Shown here piece by piece: positions 8,806-18,028 of a stretch of 64,000 nt of DNA. The DNA lies in NCBI RefSeq assembly GCF_025061645.1, contig NZ_JANYMP010000019.1, forward strand, positions 85,672 to 149,671, given 5' to 3'. Position 1 is the first letter of the stretch, and each line of letters starts with the position of its first letter. The stretch comes from Umezawaea endophytica. Its GTDB lineage: Bacteria > Actinomycetota > Actinomycetes > Mycobacteriales > Pseudonocardiaceae. The notes under the pieces were generated by a model. The model was given only the letters and a program-made list of their open reading frames with translations, made no database searches and was not told where the DNA came from. The position numbers and the translations under genes were made by a program.

Positions 8806-9891
8806 TCAGCCCCTGCTCTCGCGCTGGCCCTCGATCACGGCGAGCACCTGGGTCGCCGTGACCACGCCGACGACGGCACCCTCGGGGTCCACCGCCACGC
8901 CGAGGCCGGACGGGGACGACAGGGCGGCGTCCATCGCGCCGCGGATCGACTGCCCCACCTCGAACAGCGAGCCGCCGGGCTTCAGCACGGACTCGGCCAG
9001 CGGTCCGTCCACAGTGGTCCCCGGCGGGAGCCAGCCGCGCGGGTGCTTCCGCTCGTCAACGGCCAGGCGCCACCCGTCGCCCGCGGTGACGGCCTCGCCG
9101 ACGACGACCGTCGGCACCGCGCCGACCTCCACACCGGACGCGTCCACAAAGGACAGGCTGCGGTAGCCCCTGTCCTTGCCGACGAAGTGCGCCACGAAGT
9201 CGTCCGCGGGCCGGGCGAGGAGTTCCGACGGCTTGTCGTACTGGGCGAGGACGCCGCCCTCGCGGAACACCGCGACCTTCTCGCCGATCCGCACGGCCTC
9301 GTCGATGTCGTGGGTCACGAACACGATGGTCTTGTCCAGTTCGGCCTGGAGGCGGAGCAGCTCGTCCTGGAGCCCTTCCCGGACCACCGGGTCGACCGCG
9401 CTGAACGGCTCGTCCATCAGCAGCACCGGCGGGTCCGCGGCGAGCGCCCGCGCCACGCCGACGCGCTGCTGCTGGCCGCCCGAGAGCTGCGCGGGGTAGC
9501 GCTTCCCCATCTCGGCGGGCAGTCCGACGAGTTCCAGCAGCTCCGCGGCCCGCGACCGCGCCTTCGCCTTGGACCACCCCAGCAGCAGCGGCACGGTGGC
9601 GACGTTGTCCAGCACCGTCCGGTGCGGGAACAGCCCGGCCTGCTGGATGACGTACCCGATCCCCCGCCGCAGTTCGGGCGGGTCGACGGACAGCACGTCC
9701 TTCCCGTCCACCAAGATCGTGCCGGACGTCGGGTCGATCATGCGGTTGACCATGCGCAACGACGTCGTCTTGCCGCAACCGGACGGTCCGACGAAGACGG
9801 TGATCGTGCCCGCCTCGACCGTCAGGTCCAGGCTGTTCACGGCGATCGTCCCGTCGTCGAACCGCTTGGTCACGGCTCGGAACTCGATCAC
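8806..9891 (-). CDS. ABC transporter ATP-binding protein with C-terminal CBS region (OpuBA/ProV type)
   Basis: The 361-residue ATPase energises the osmoprotectant importer. Walker A is GPSGCGKTTSLR, signature LSGGQQQRVGVARAL, Walker B VLLMDEPFSAVDP with the following switch His in VFVTHDIDEA. The C-terminal ~110 residues resemble the CBS-pair module used by OpuA to sense ionic strength, though only one CBS-like half (VAVDPEGAVVGVVTATQVL) is obvious. GTG 9891 was chosen because GGAGGGG lies 7-8 nt upstream; a longer frame to 9936 has no binding site. First gene of the operon. Confidence 0.9.
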   Translation of the reverse strand: MIEFRAVTKRFDDGTIAVNSLDLTVEAGTITVFVGPSGCGKTTSLRMVNRMIDPTSGTILVDGKDVLSVDPPELRRGIGYVIQQAGLFPHRTVLDNVATVPLLLGWSKAKARSRAAELLELVGLPAEMGKRYPAQLSGGQQQRVGVARALAADPPVLLMDEPFSAVDPVVREGLQDELLRLQAELDKTIVFVTHDIDEAVRIGEKVAVFREGGVLAQYDKPSELLARPADDFVAHFVGKDRGYRSLSFVDASGVEVGAVPTVVVGEAVTAGDGWRLAVDERKHPRGWLPPGTTVDGPLAESVLKPGGSLFEVGQSIRGAMDAALSSPSGLGVAVDPEGAVVGVVTATQVLAVIEGQRESRG

Positions 9892-10065
9892 ACGAGACCC
9901 CTCCGGTAGGGACGGCCGCCGGTCGGCCGCTCTCACAGAAAGCGATGTTCAGGAGAATCGACCCTAGCCCGAACGGCTGACATCGGCAGGCCGTTCCAAG
10001 GCGTGGAAGGCCAGACGTCTCCTCCTCGTAACCTTCCGGAGCGCACTCACTACTCTGCTCCGTTT

Positions 10066-11643
10066 GTGGGTACCAACGAGCCGATCGACCGAGTACGAGC
10101 CCTCCTGGCCGAACGGGGGGTGCACGCGCGCAAGCTGCGACCGGTGCTGACGCTGCTCGGGCGGGACTGGCACACCCTCGCCGAACTGGTGCGGCTTCCC
10201 GCAGTGCCGCGGCGCACGGTGCAGGAGCTGCTGGCCGCCGCCGAGGAGGACCTGGAGACGCAGGGCGAGCGGTACCGGCTCGCGCCGTACCGGGCTGCGG
10301 CGTACGCCGAGGCGTTCGGGGTGGACGAGGGCCTCGCGGACCCGGTGAACACGTTGGTGTCGCGGCACACCGACACGCTGCGGTCGATCCTGGCGGACAT
10401 CGCGAACGTGCCCCCGCCCCTGGCGGCGCTCGACCACGTGCAGGCCACGGCCGACACGGCGTTGAAGCGGGCGCTGTGGCTGGACTCGACGTACGACCTG
10501 AGCGGTCGCAGGCTGCTGTGCCTCGGCGACCACGACCTCACGTCGCTCGCGGTCTGCGCGGTGAACCCGGACGTCGAGGTCACCGTGGTGGACGTGGACG
10601 ACCGGCTGCTGGAGTTCGTCGACGCGCTGGCGTCCGAGCGGGGCTGGAACGTCCGCTGCCTGCACGCGGACTTCCGGTTCGGGCTGCCGCCGTCGGTGCT
10701 GGAGTCGGCCGACCTCGTGTTCAGCGACCCGCCGTACACGCCGGAGGGCATGGGCCTGTTCGCGGGCCGCGCGATCGACTGCCTCGCCGACCCGGCGCGC
10801 GGCCGGGTGCTGCTGGCGTACGGGTTCAGCGACCGCACGCCCGCGCTGGGGCTGAAGGTGCAGCAGGAGTTGCAGCGGCTCGGCCTGGTGTTCGAGGCGA
10901 TCCTGCCCGCGTTCCACCGCTTCGACGGCGCACAGGCGATCGGCAGCGCCGCCGACCTGTACGTCTGCCGCCCGACGTCCCGCAAGGGCGCGAGTTCGCA
11001 CGGCAAGACCGGCATCTACACCCACGGCCCGCAGTCGTTGGAGGGCACGGGGCCCAGCAGGACCGCGCTGGAGGTGCTGTCCGACCTCGCGCCGCGCCCG
11101 GAGTCCTCGCCTCCGCCGAAGCCCCGCAAGCCCGGCTGGTACGAGCCGATCGGCAAGGGCGCGGCGTCGCTGGCCGTCGACCTCACCGGCGACCCCGGCC
11201 CGTGGCTGCTGCGCACGCTCCTCGCCAGCGTTCCCGCGCGCCTGGCGGCGCTGGTGCCGAACAACCACCCCAACGTGTCGAGCGAGAAGGGGCAGCACGA
11301 GCTGACGTCGTTGGTGGACAGCCGTTTCCACCTCCGGTTCCTGCGCGGGACGCCGGACAACAAGCACACGGTCGTGGTCGCGGAGCAGGTGCTGGCGGGT
11401 GAGCTGCCGCCGGGCAAGCTGGTCGTCCGCGAGGTGCTTCTGCGCGCCCACGGCAAGCTCGGCAACGTGTGGCGCGAAGCGCTGATCACCGTGTCGCGCG
11501 GCGAGCTGACCAAGCGGGAGGCGCGGGAACGCATCGACGCCGCCGTCGGCGAGCACCCGGACCTGGAGCTGCGGCTGGTCGACCTGCCGCGGCACCGGAT
11601 CGCCGCGCTGCTGCCGCTGGTCGAGGCGTCGGTGGCGGACTAG
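10066..11643 (+). CDS. Bis-aminopropyl spermidine synthase (BpsA/DUF43)-like protein with long C-terminal extension
   Basis: The 525-residue protein (546 from an alternative GTG at 10003) has an N-terminal winged-helix-like part and a Rossmann methyltransferase-type core. That core carries LCLGDHDLTSLAV, VTVVDVDDRLLEF and the FSDPPYTPEGM motif (Asp about residue 221), as in the BpsA family that adds aminopropyl groups to spermidine to make branched polyamines in thermophiles. The archaeal enzymes are about 350 residues. Here roughly 190 residues follow GWYEPIGKG, with no family that I recognise. TACTCT at 10051-10056 supports GTG 10066. Whether the actinobacterial protein makes branched polyamines is not known to me. 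The 3' end overlaps the converging gene. Confidence 0.72.
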   Translation: MGTNEPIDRVRALLAERGVHARKLRPVLTLLGRDWHTLAELVRLPAVPRRTVQELLAAAEEDLETQGERYRLAPYRAAAYAEAFGVDEGLADPVNTLVSRHTDTLRSILADIANVPPPLAALDHVQATADTALKRALWLDSTYDLSGRRLLCLGDHDLTSLAVCAVNPDVEVTVVDVDDRLLEFVDALASERGWNVRCLHADFRFGLPPSVLESADLVFSDPPYTPEGMGLFAGRAIDCLADPARGRVLLAYGFSDRTPALGLKVQQELQRLGLVFEAILPAFHRFDGAQAIGSAADLYVCRPTSRKGASSHGKTGIYTHGPQSLEGTGPSRTALEVLSDLAPRPESSPPPKPRKPGWYEPIGKGAASLAVDLTGDPGPWLLRTLLASVPARLAALVPNNHPNVSSEKGQHELTSLVDSRFHLRFLRGTPDNKHTVVVAEQVLAGELPPGKLVVREVLLRAHGKLGNVWREALITVSRGELTKREARERIDAAVGEHPDLELRLVDLPRHRIAALLPLVEASVAD

Positions 11644-14600
11644 CCCGCGCGCGGGATGTGGAGCGGGCCGAGCGCGAGGACGGCCCGGAACTCCTTGGCG
11701 GGCACCGGGCGGGAGAACAGCCAGCCCTGGTAGGCGTCGACGCCGACGCCGCGCAGCACGTGGAACTGGGTCGCGGTCTCGACGCCCTCGGCGACGCACT
11801 TGCGGCCCATCGCCCGCGCCATGTCCACGACGGCCCGCGCGACGGCGAAGTCCGACGAGTCGTTGCCGACGCCGGACACGAACCGGCGGTCGACCTTGAT
11901 GATCTGCGCGGGCAGGTCCTTGAGGCGGGCCAGCGACGAGTAGCCGGTGCCGAAGTCGTCCACGGCGAACTGCACGCCGCGCTGCACCAGCTCGTCCATC
12001 GACTGGCGCACCCGTGACGGCAGGTCGACCAGCGCGGTCTCGACCAGCTCCAGCACGACCCTGTTCCACGGGATCCCGGCCTCGGCGATGGTGTCCGCGA
12101 CGATGTCGACGAACTCCGCGTCGCCGGGCACGAGCCCGGACAGGTTGACCGCGACCGACACCGACCGGCCGTTGTGCGTCGGCCACGTCGACGCCTCGCG
12201 CAGCGCGGTCCGCAGCACCCACCGGTCCAGGTCGCGCATGAGGTCGCCCTGCTCGGCGACCGGCAGGAACACGTCCGGCGGCAGCAGCCCTCGATCCGGG
12301 TGCGGCCAGCGCACCAGCGCCTCCGCCGTGATGACCGTGCCGTCGACGCCGACGACGGGCTGGTAGTGGAGCTGGAGCTCGTCGTTGGCCAGCGCGTCGC
12401 GCAACTGGCCCTCCAGGTGCACCTGCCGGTCGGCCGACGCGATCAGCGCGGCGCTGGCCAGCGACACCCGGCCCGCACCCCGCCTCTTGGCCTCGAACAT
12501 CGCCGCGTCCGCGAACCGCAGCAGGTCCGCGCCGGTCGTGCGGGCCCCGTTCGGCACCGACGCGCCGATCGACGCGGACACCCGGACGAGCTGGCCGTGC
12601 ACCGGGACCGCGGTCCGCAGCAGGCCAGCCACCTTGGTGGCCAGCACGTCCACGCCGCCCGCCTGTTCGAGGTCGGCGCAGATGATCACGTACTCGTCGC
12701 CGGACAGACGAGCGGCCGTGCAGCCCTCTGGCAGCCCGTCCTCCAGTCTTCGGGCCAGCGCGACCAGCAGCTCGTCGCCCGCGTCGTGACCGAGGGAGTC
12801 GTTGACCCGCTTGAAGTTGTCGATGTCGCAGAACAGCACCGCGACCTTGGAGCGGTCCGGCCCGTCCAGCAGCTCGCCCAGGATCTCCTTGACCAGCGCC
12901 CGGTTCGGCAGCCCGGTCAGCTCGTCGTGCGTCGCCTGGTGGCGCAGCGCCTCGGCGGTGCGGCGGCGTTCGGTGATGTCCTGGAACACGATCAGCCAGA
13001 ACCGGCGGCCGTCGTCCTGCACGGACAGCGCGATGTGCAGCTCGCAGTACACCCGCTCGCCGTCCGGGCGGATCAGGATGCGCTGCGGGATCTTGTGCGT
13101 CCGGTCCGCGCCCAGCGCCGTCATCCGCCCGACCGACTGGAGCCGCGACTGGTTGTCGTCCGGGTGGGTCATCTGCTCCGCGGTGACGCCGCGCAGCTCC
13201 TCCAGCTCCATGCCGAGCAGGTCGCACAGCGCGTCATTCGCGTCGACCAGCCGTTCCGCCTCGTCGAACAGGCCGATGCCGACCGGCGTGAGCGACACGA
13301 GGTCCGCGAACCGCTGGCTGGACCTCTTCATCCGCGTCTCGGCGGCCCGCTGCTCGGTGATGTCCTGCGCCGTGCCGACCGCGCGAGACCGTTCGCCCGG
13401 CCCGCTCTCGACGACGACGCCGTAGGAGCGGAACACCCGCACCTTGCCGTCGCGGCGGACGATCCGGTGCTCGCACTGCACCGGCGAGCCGTCGGCGACG
13501 AGCTGCCGCCACAGCTCGTCCACCCAGGCCCGGTCGTCGGGGTGCACGAGGTCGAGGAAGGTCTGGTAGCTCGTCCTCTCGTCCCGCGGCACGGCGAACA
13601 GGTCCGCGAGCATGTCCGACCACACCACGTCGTCGGACTGGAGGTCCCACTCCCAGACGCCGAGCCGGGCGGCCTTCTGCGCGTCGACGAGCCTGCGCCG
13701 GTCCTCGTGGAGCTGCCGCTCCAGCAGCCTCGCCTCGGTGACGTCCTGGACGGTGCCGTGCAGGCGTTCGATCTTCCCGTCGTGCCCGAACTCCGGGCGC
13801 GCGCGGCAGATGAACACCTTGTCGTTGTACTTGCTGCGGACCTCGACCTCGATGGGCGACTCGTCGACGGCGGCGAGCAGCTTGTCCCGCAGCTCGTCCA
13901 GCTTGACCATGTCGTCCGGGTGGACGCCCTCCACGAGCTGCGCGCCCGGCTCGTACTCGATCTCGCCGTACATCTCGACGAGGACCTCGCTGCGGTGCAT
14001 CGCGCGGGTCCCGACGTCGAACGCCCAGCTACCGATCCGGGCGATCCGCTGCGCGTCGAGGAGCCTGCCCCGCTCGATCGCGAGGTCCTGGTCCGCCCGC
14101 CACTGCGCGGTCATGTCCATGATGTAGCCGGTGATGAGCTGCGCGCTGCCGTCCGCGGCCATCTTCGCCTCGGCGACGCCGCGGATGCGCCGCAGCTCGC
14201 CGTCCGGGCGGACGATCCGGTACTCGATGTCTATGGCGTCGCCGGACAGCTCGCGGTTCGTCCAGTAGCTGGCGACCATCTCGTGGTCGTCCGGGTGCAC
14301 GACGTCCAGCACGGCCTGCGCGCCCGGCACGACGGTGCCCGGCTCGAAGCCGAGCAGCTCGTAGTGGGAGTCCGACCACACGGTCACGCCCGTGGCAGGG
14401 TCGTACTCCCAGGAGCCGATCCCCGCGACCCGCTGCACGGTGCGCAGCCTGCGCTGCTCGTCGCGCAGGGCGTCGGCGGCGGACGCGAGGTCCGAGACGT
14501 CCACCAGGAGCACGGCCTGGAGGCCGGTGCCGGGGACGGGGTTGCGCACGACGCGCACCGGGAGCGGGGCGCCGGTCGACCGGTTCAGCCGGAGGTCCGA

Positions 14601-14819
14601 CTGGTCGCCGAGCAGCAGTTCGCTGAGCCGCCTGCCGACCAGGACGTCCGATGACTCCGCCCGCGCGAGCTCCACGGCGGCGGGGTTCGCCTGCATGACG
14701 ACGCCCTTGGAATCGCACAGCAGGGAGGGGGCGTCGGGGAGCGTCACGCCGTCCAGTGTGACGGCCGTTCGCTGGGCAGGCTCAAGCGCCACCGAAGCGA
14801 TACCGGTCCGCTTGGGCAC
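11640..14819 (-). CDS. Multi-PAS GGDEF-EAL cyclic-di-GMP protein
   Basis: The 1059-residue cytoplasmic protein has about five PAS domains (roughly residues 30-110, 145-240, 265-355, 385-475 and 500-605, several with the HPDD signature), a GGDEF domain (about 625-775) and an EAL domain (about 800-1045). The GGDEF active loop is S706-GDEY, with Ser replacing the first Gly. The EAL domain keeps E833-A-L and DDFGTGYSSL, so phosphodiesterase activity is likely while cyclase activity is uncertain. There is no TM segment, so its PAS domains should sense cytoplasmic redox or ligand signals. The start is GTG 14819. The stop overlaps the converging BpsA-like gene by 3 nt. Confidence 0.9.
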   Translation of the reverse strand: MPKRTGIASVALEPAQRTAVTLDGVTLPDAPSLLCDSKGVVMQANPAAVELARAESSDVLVGRRLSELLLGDQSDLRLNRSTGAPLPVRVVRNPVPGTGLQAVLLVDVSDLASAADALRDEQRRLRTVQRVAGIGSWEYDPATGVTVWSDSHYELLGFEPGTVVPGAQAVLDVVHPDDHEMVASYWTNRELSGDAIDIEYRIVRPDGELRRIRGVAEAKMAADGSAQLITGYIMDMTAQWRADQDLAIERGRLLDAQRIARIGSWAFDVGTRAMHRSEVLVEMYGEIEYEPGAQLVEGVHPDDMVKLDELRDKLLAAVDESPIEVEVRSKYNDKVFICRARPEFGHDGKIERLHGTVQDVTEARLLERQLHEDRRRLVDAQKAARLGVWEWDLQSDDVVWSDMLADLFAVPRDERTSYQTFLDLVHPDDRAWVDELWRQLVADGSPVQCEHRIVRRDGKVRVFRSYGVVVESGPGERSRAVGTAQDITEQRAAETRMKRSSQRFADLVSLTPVGIGLFDEAERLVDANDALCDLLGMELEELRGVTAEQMTHPDDNQSRLQSVGRMTALGADRTHKIPQRILIRPDGERVYCELHIALSVQDDGRRFWLIVFQDITERRRTAEALRHQATHDELTGLPNRALVKEILGELLDGPDRSKVAVLFCDIDNFKRVNDSLGHDAGDELLVALARRLEDGLPEGCTAARLSGDEYVIICADLEQAGGVDVLATKVAGLLRTAVPVHGQLVRVSASIGASVPNGARTTGADLLRFADAAMFEAKRRGAGRVSLASAALIASADRQVHLEGQLRDALANDELQLHYQPVVGVDGTVITAEALVRWPHPDRGLLPPDVFLPVAEQGDLMRDLDRWVLRTALREASTWPTHNGRSVSVAVNLSGLVPGDAEFVDIVADTIAEAGIPWNRVVLELVETALVDLPSRVRQSMDELVQRGVQFAVDDFGTGYSSLARLKDLPAQIIKVDRRFVSGVGNDSSDFAVARAVVDMARAMGRKCVAEGVETATQFHVLRGVGVDAYQGWLFSRPVPAKEFRAVLALGPLHIPRAG

Positions 14820-14904
14820 GGCCCCACCCTTCCCGCGTCGACGCCTGTCGCGGCGCAGGGGCGGTCAGCCGGCGGACCTGGCTGCACCCGAATGCGGCAG
14901 AACG

Positions 14905-14942
14905 CGTCCCTCTCCTCGGACATTCACCCGAGGAGAGGGACG
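14905..14942 (-). terminator. Hairpin downstream of malic enzyme
   Basis: A perfect 15-bp stem (CGTCCCTCTCCTCGG, arms 14905-14919 and 14928-14942) with an 8-nt loop lies 128 bp after the malic enzyme stop and before the next minus-strand gene. No T tract follows. Confidence 0.65.
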
Positions 14943-15069
14943 GTAGCGCTTCGGAGCGTCATCGCCCACCCCCTTCACGGGGTAACGAGCTACCACGAAC
15001 GTGGATGCGCTTTCCCGTGATGTGACGGACGAGTGAACCAGGACCGAGTTTCGCCCTACTCCTGCAAGA

Positions 15070-16254
15070 TCAGGCTACGCCGTCAACCCTCGCCGCGGCA
15101 GCGACAGCGGCCGCGACTTCCGGGCCGACCCGCGGGTCGAGGGCGCTCGGCACGATGCGGTCCGCGGCCAGGTCGTCCGAGGCCACGGCCGCGATGGCGT
15201 CCGCGGCGGCGAGCTTCATGCCCTCGGTGATCCGCCGCGCGCCCGCGTCCAGCGCGCCGCGGAAGATGCCGGGGAACGCGAGCACGTTGTTGATCTGGTT
15301 CGGGAAGTCGCTTCGGCCCGTCGCGACGACGGCGGCGTGCCGGTTCGCCACGTCCGGGTGAACCTCGGGGTGCGGGTTCGACAGCGCGAAGACGATCGAG
15401 TTCGACGCCATGCTCGCGATCAGGTCCTCACCCACCTGCGACGACGAGACGCCGAGGAAGATGTCCGCGCCCCGCAGCGCTTCGGCGATGCCACCGCGCA
15501 GGCCGCTGCCGTTCGTGACGGCGGCCAACTGCTCCTTGACGGGGTTCAGGCCGTCGCGGCCCGCGTGGATGATCCCGCGCGAGTCGACCAGCGTGACCTC
15601 GCCGATGCCCGCGGCCAGCAGGATCTTCGCGCACGCGATGCCCGCGGCACCCGCGCCGGAGACGACGACCCGTTGGTTCGCGATGTCCTTGCCCAGCACC
15701 GTGTTCGCGCCGCGCAGCGCGGCCAGCGCCACGACCGCCGTGCCGTGTTGGTCGTCGTGCATGACCGGGCAGTCCAGGGCCTCGATGACCTTGGCCTCCA
15801 GTTCGAAGCAGCGCGGGGCGGAGATGTCCTCCAGGTTCACCGCGCCGAACGACGGCCGCAGCCGGACCAGCGTCTCGACGATCTCGTCCACGTCCGTCGT
15901 GTTCAGGACCAGCGGGATGGAGTCGAGGCCGCCGAACGTCTTGAACAGCGCCGACTTGCCCTCCATGACCGGCAGCGAGGCCGCCGCGCCGATGTCGCCG
16001 AGCCCGAGCACGGCGGTGCCGTCGCTGACCACGGCGACCAGCCGGTGCGCCCACGTGTACTTCGCGGCCAGCGAGGGGTCCTGGGCGATGGCGCTGCTGA
16101 CCTTCGCCACGCCGGGCGTGTAGGCGATGGACAGCGCGCGGGGGTCCGCCAGTGACGCCGTCACGCCGAGGCTGAGCTTCCCGCCGACGTGCGCGTCGAA
16201 GATCTCGTCGTCCGTCGGCTGGGTGGTCACTGGGTTCTCGTTCAACGCGGTCAC
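15070..16254 (-). CDS. NAD(P)-dependent malic enzyme
   Basis: The 394-residue cytosolic enzyme decarboxylates malate to pyruvate with reduction of NAD(P). It is the short bacterial form without a phosphotransacetylase domain. Visible signatures are SIAYTPGVAKVSSAIAQDP, DGTAVLGLGDIGAAASLPVMEGK, the metal site in FGAVNLEDISAP and HDDQHGTAVV, and the dinucleotide fold VVVSGAGAAGIACAKIL. Start GTG 16254 is preceded by AGGAGG with 8-nt spacing; the open frame extends much further upstream but without start support. Cofactor preference cannot be read safely from sequence. Confidence 0.92.
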   Translation of the reverse strand: MTALNENPVTTQPTDDEIFDAHVGGKLSLGVTASLADPRALSIAYTPGVAKVSSAIAQDPSLAAKYTWAHRLVAVVSDGTAVLGLGDIGAAASLPVMEGKSALFKTFGGLDSIPLVLNTTDVDEIVETLVRLRPSFGAVNLEDISAPRCFELEAKVIEALDCPVMHDDQHGTAVVALAALRGANTVLGKDIANQRVVVSGAGAAGIACAKILLAAGIGEVTLVDSRGIIHAGRDGLNPVKEQLAAVTNGSGLRGGIAEALRGADIFLGVSSSQVGEDLIASMASNSIVFALSNPHPEVHPDVANRHAAVVATGRSDFPNQINNVLAFPGIFRGALDAGARRITEGMKLAAADAIAAVASDDLAADRIVPSALDPRVGPEVAAAVAAAARVDGVA

Positions 16255-16539
16255 GGCTGATCCTCCTGCGGTGCGTGCCTGGCGGCGCACCGCGACCAGC
16301 GTTGTCACGCTCGATCCACGGGGCCTTAATGGGTGTGACCGAACGCGCTTTGCGGTCCGGTCGGGTGCTGCGGTCAGGTCAGCATGACAGCGATCAAGAT
16401 TTGTGTCTGCGGCGCGCGTCACACTTCCGTCGCAGGTCAGAGGGGGTTTACCAAGACGTCCGTTCGGTTTATTAGAACGGGCGGTCCGTTTCCGCAGGCA
16501 GAATCGGTCAAGATCAGCTCGCGCTTTACCATAGGAGAC

Positions 16540-17142
16540 ATGCGAGCAAGCGAGACGAAAATCCCGGGGAGTTGGGAATTCACCCCAAAGGCGTTCGCCG
16601 ACGGCCGGGGGGTGTTCGCCGCGCCGTTCCAGGAGGCCGCGTTCATCGAGGCGGTCGGCCACCCGCTGCGGCTGGCGCAGACGAACCACAGCGTCTCGAA
16701 GCGCGGCACCATCCGCGGCGTCCACTTCGCCGACGTGCCCCCCGGCCAGGCCAAGTACGTCTACTGCCCGCGCGGCTCGCTGCTCGACGTGGTCGTCGAC
16801 CTCCGCGTCGGCTCCCCGACGTTCGGGCAGCACGACATCGTCCGGCTGGACTCGACCGCGCTGAACGCCGTCTACCTCTCCGAGGGCCTCGGCCACGCGA
16901 TCATCGCGCTGGAGGACGACACGACGATGGCGTACCTCTGCTCGGAGGGCTACAACCCCGCGGGCGAACGCGGCCTCGACCCGCTGTGCCCCGAACTCGC
17001 CATCCCGTGGCCCTCCGACCTGACCCCGATCCTCTCCGAGAAGGACACCGCCGCCCCCAGCCTCACGCAGGCGCTCACCGACGGCCTCCTCCCGGACTAC
17101 GACGAGTGCCAGGCCTGGTACGCCAAGCTCCGCACTACCTGA
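16540..17142 (+). CDS. dTDP-4-dehydro-6-deoxysugar 3,5-epimerase (RmlC family)
   Basis: The 200-residue cupin epimerises dTDP-4-keto-6-deoxyglucose on the way to dTDP-L-rhamnose or a modified deoxysugar. Family landmarks are FAAPFQEAAF, TNHSVSKRGTIRGVHF (catalytic His in RGVHF), KYVYCPRGSLLDVVVDLR, YLSEGLGHAI and the C-terminal DPLCPELAIPWP. ATG 16540 is preceded closely by AGGAGA. It stands alone, without rmlA, rmlB or rmlD next to it (a dehydratase gene lies 43 kb away at 59,927). The end overlaps the converging signal-peptidase-like gene by 8 bp. No terminator separates them. Confidence 0.88.
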   Translation: MRASETKIPGSWEFTPKAFADGRGVFAAPFQEAAFIEAVGHPLRLAQTNHSVSKRGTIRGVHFADVPPGQAKYVYCPRGSLLDVVVDLRVGSPTFGQHDIVRLDSTALNAVYLSEGLGHAIIALEDDTTMAYLCSEGYNPAGERGLDPLCPELAIPWPSDLTPILSEKDTAAPSLTQALTDGLLPDYDECQAWYAKLRTT

Positions 17143-17452
17143 GCCGCCGCGGCCGCGGCCACAACCGCCACCGCACCACCCCCACCACCTCCGCGGGCCC
17201 CAACGCCCGCGAGTCCGTGGACCCGAACGCGTTGTCGCCAAGTACTTGCCACAAGCCATCTTCTCGCCGCTCGTGGGCGCGCTTGATCGACAACTGACCG
17301 GGCCGCGCACCCCACCTCACCAGCACCAGGTCCCCCACCGAGGGGGCGACCCCGTACCGCACCACCACGACGTCGCCGTCCCGGACCGTCGGGACCATCG
17401 ACGGCCCACGCACCCGGAGCAGCGGCAACGGGTTCTCACCATGCGGTGCCAA
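17135..17452 (-). CDS. sodX: Nickel-type superoxide dismutase maturation protease (S26 family)
   Basis: The 105-residue S26 signal-peptidase-like protein has the nucleophile in GPSMVPTVRDGDVVVV (Ser18) and the general-base Lys in QLSIKRAHER, followed by LGDNAFGSTDSRALGP. It lacks an N-terminal membrane anchor, as expected for the small protease that removes the pro-sequence of NiSOD so that His1 can bind nickel. It is divergent from sodN across 78 bp, the standard arrangement in Streptomyces. Confidence 0.88.
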   Translation of the reverse strand: MAPHGENPLPLLRVRGPSMVPTVRDGDVVVVRYGVAPSVGDLVLVRWGARPGQLSIKRAHERREDGLWQVLGDNAFGSTDSRALGPAEVVGVVRWRLWPRPRRLR

Positions 17453-17530
17453 CGATCACCTCCGCCTGCCGCACCGTTCCGCCCGGAGTAGGGTCCTCCA
17501 CGTCGGAGCATTCACTGTCAGGGAGGCAAG

Positions 17531-17947
17531 ATGCGACTGCTGTCGCGCATCCGCCAACTCCGCCGCCCACTGCTGGAGGCCACCGCGCACTGCGACCTCC
17601 CGTGCGGTGTCTACGACCCGGCTCAGGCCAGGATCGAAGCGGAGTCGGTCAAGGCGGTCCAGGAGAAGTACCAGGCGAACGAGGACCCGGAGTTCCGGGA
17701 GCGCGCGATTCTGATCAAGGAGCAGCGCAGCGAGCTCGTCAAGCACCACCTGTGGGTGCTGTGGACGGACTACTTCAAGCCGCCGCACTTCGAGAAGTAC
17801 CCGGAACTGCACGACCTGTTCAACCGCGCCACCAAGGCAGCCGGTGCCAGCGGCACCAAGGGCTCCATGGACCCGGCCAAGGGACAGGAACTGCTGGACC
17901 TGATCGCCCAGATCGACAAGATCTTCTGGGAGACCAAGGCAGCCTGA
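17531..17947 (+). CDS. sodN: Nickel superoxide dismutase precursor
   Basis: The 138-residue precursor carries the nickel hook HCDLPCGVYDP at residues 20-30, directly after a 19-residue pro-sequence. Cleavage before His20 yields a mature 119-residue subunit that forms a hexamer and dismutates superoxide in the cytosol. His1, Cys2 and Cys6 of the mature protein are all present. The remaining four-helix region (KYPELHDLFNRATKAAG) matches the family. GGGAGG sits 5 nt before the ATG. In Streptomyces sodN is controlled by nickel through Nur; no Nur site was identified here by eye. Confidence 0.96.
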   Translation: MRLLSRIRQLRRPLLEATAHCDLPCGVYDPAQARIEAESVKAVQEKYQANEDPEFRERAILIKEQRSELVKHHLWVLWTDYFKPPHFEKYPELHDLFNRATKAAGASGTKGSMDPAKGQELLDLIAQIDKIFWETKAA

Positions 17948-17965
17948 TTCCAGGAAGCCAAAAAA

Positions 17966-18005
17966 GCCGCCGACCAGCGACACATCCGCTGGTCGGCGGC
18001 TTTTT
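17966..18005. terminator. Bidirectional intrinsic terminator after sodN
   Basis: A perfect 14-bp stem GCCGCCGACCAGCG (17966-17979 with 17987-18000), 7-nt loop, then TTTTT on the plus side and a run of A on the other. It serves sodN and the converging hydrolase gene. Confidence 0.92.
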
Positions 18006-18028
18006 GCATTCCACCACACCCACACCCA

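Noticed and set aside
14029..14718. Long Arg/Pro/Ala-rich open frames opposite or within real genes across the window
   Set aside because: They are frame shadows expected in high-GC DNA and overlap genes with clear family motifs.
16440..16500. CGTTC...GAACG symmetry upstream of rmlC as an operator
   Set aside because: Short arms and several similar GC-rich repeats nearby; not distinct from chance.
15070..17310. N-terminal extension of malic enzyme by about 350 residues
   Set aside because: The extension overlaps rmlC and sodX on the other strand, lacks homology, and GTG 16254 has a good AGGAGG site.
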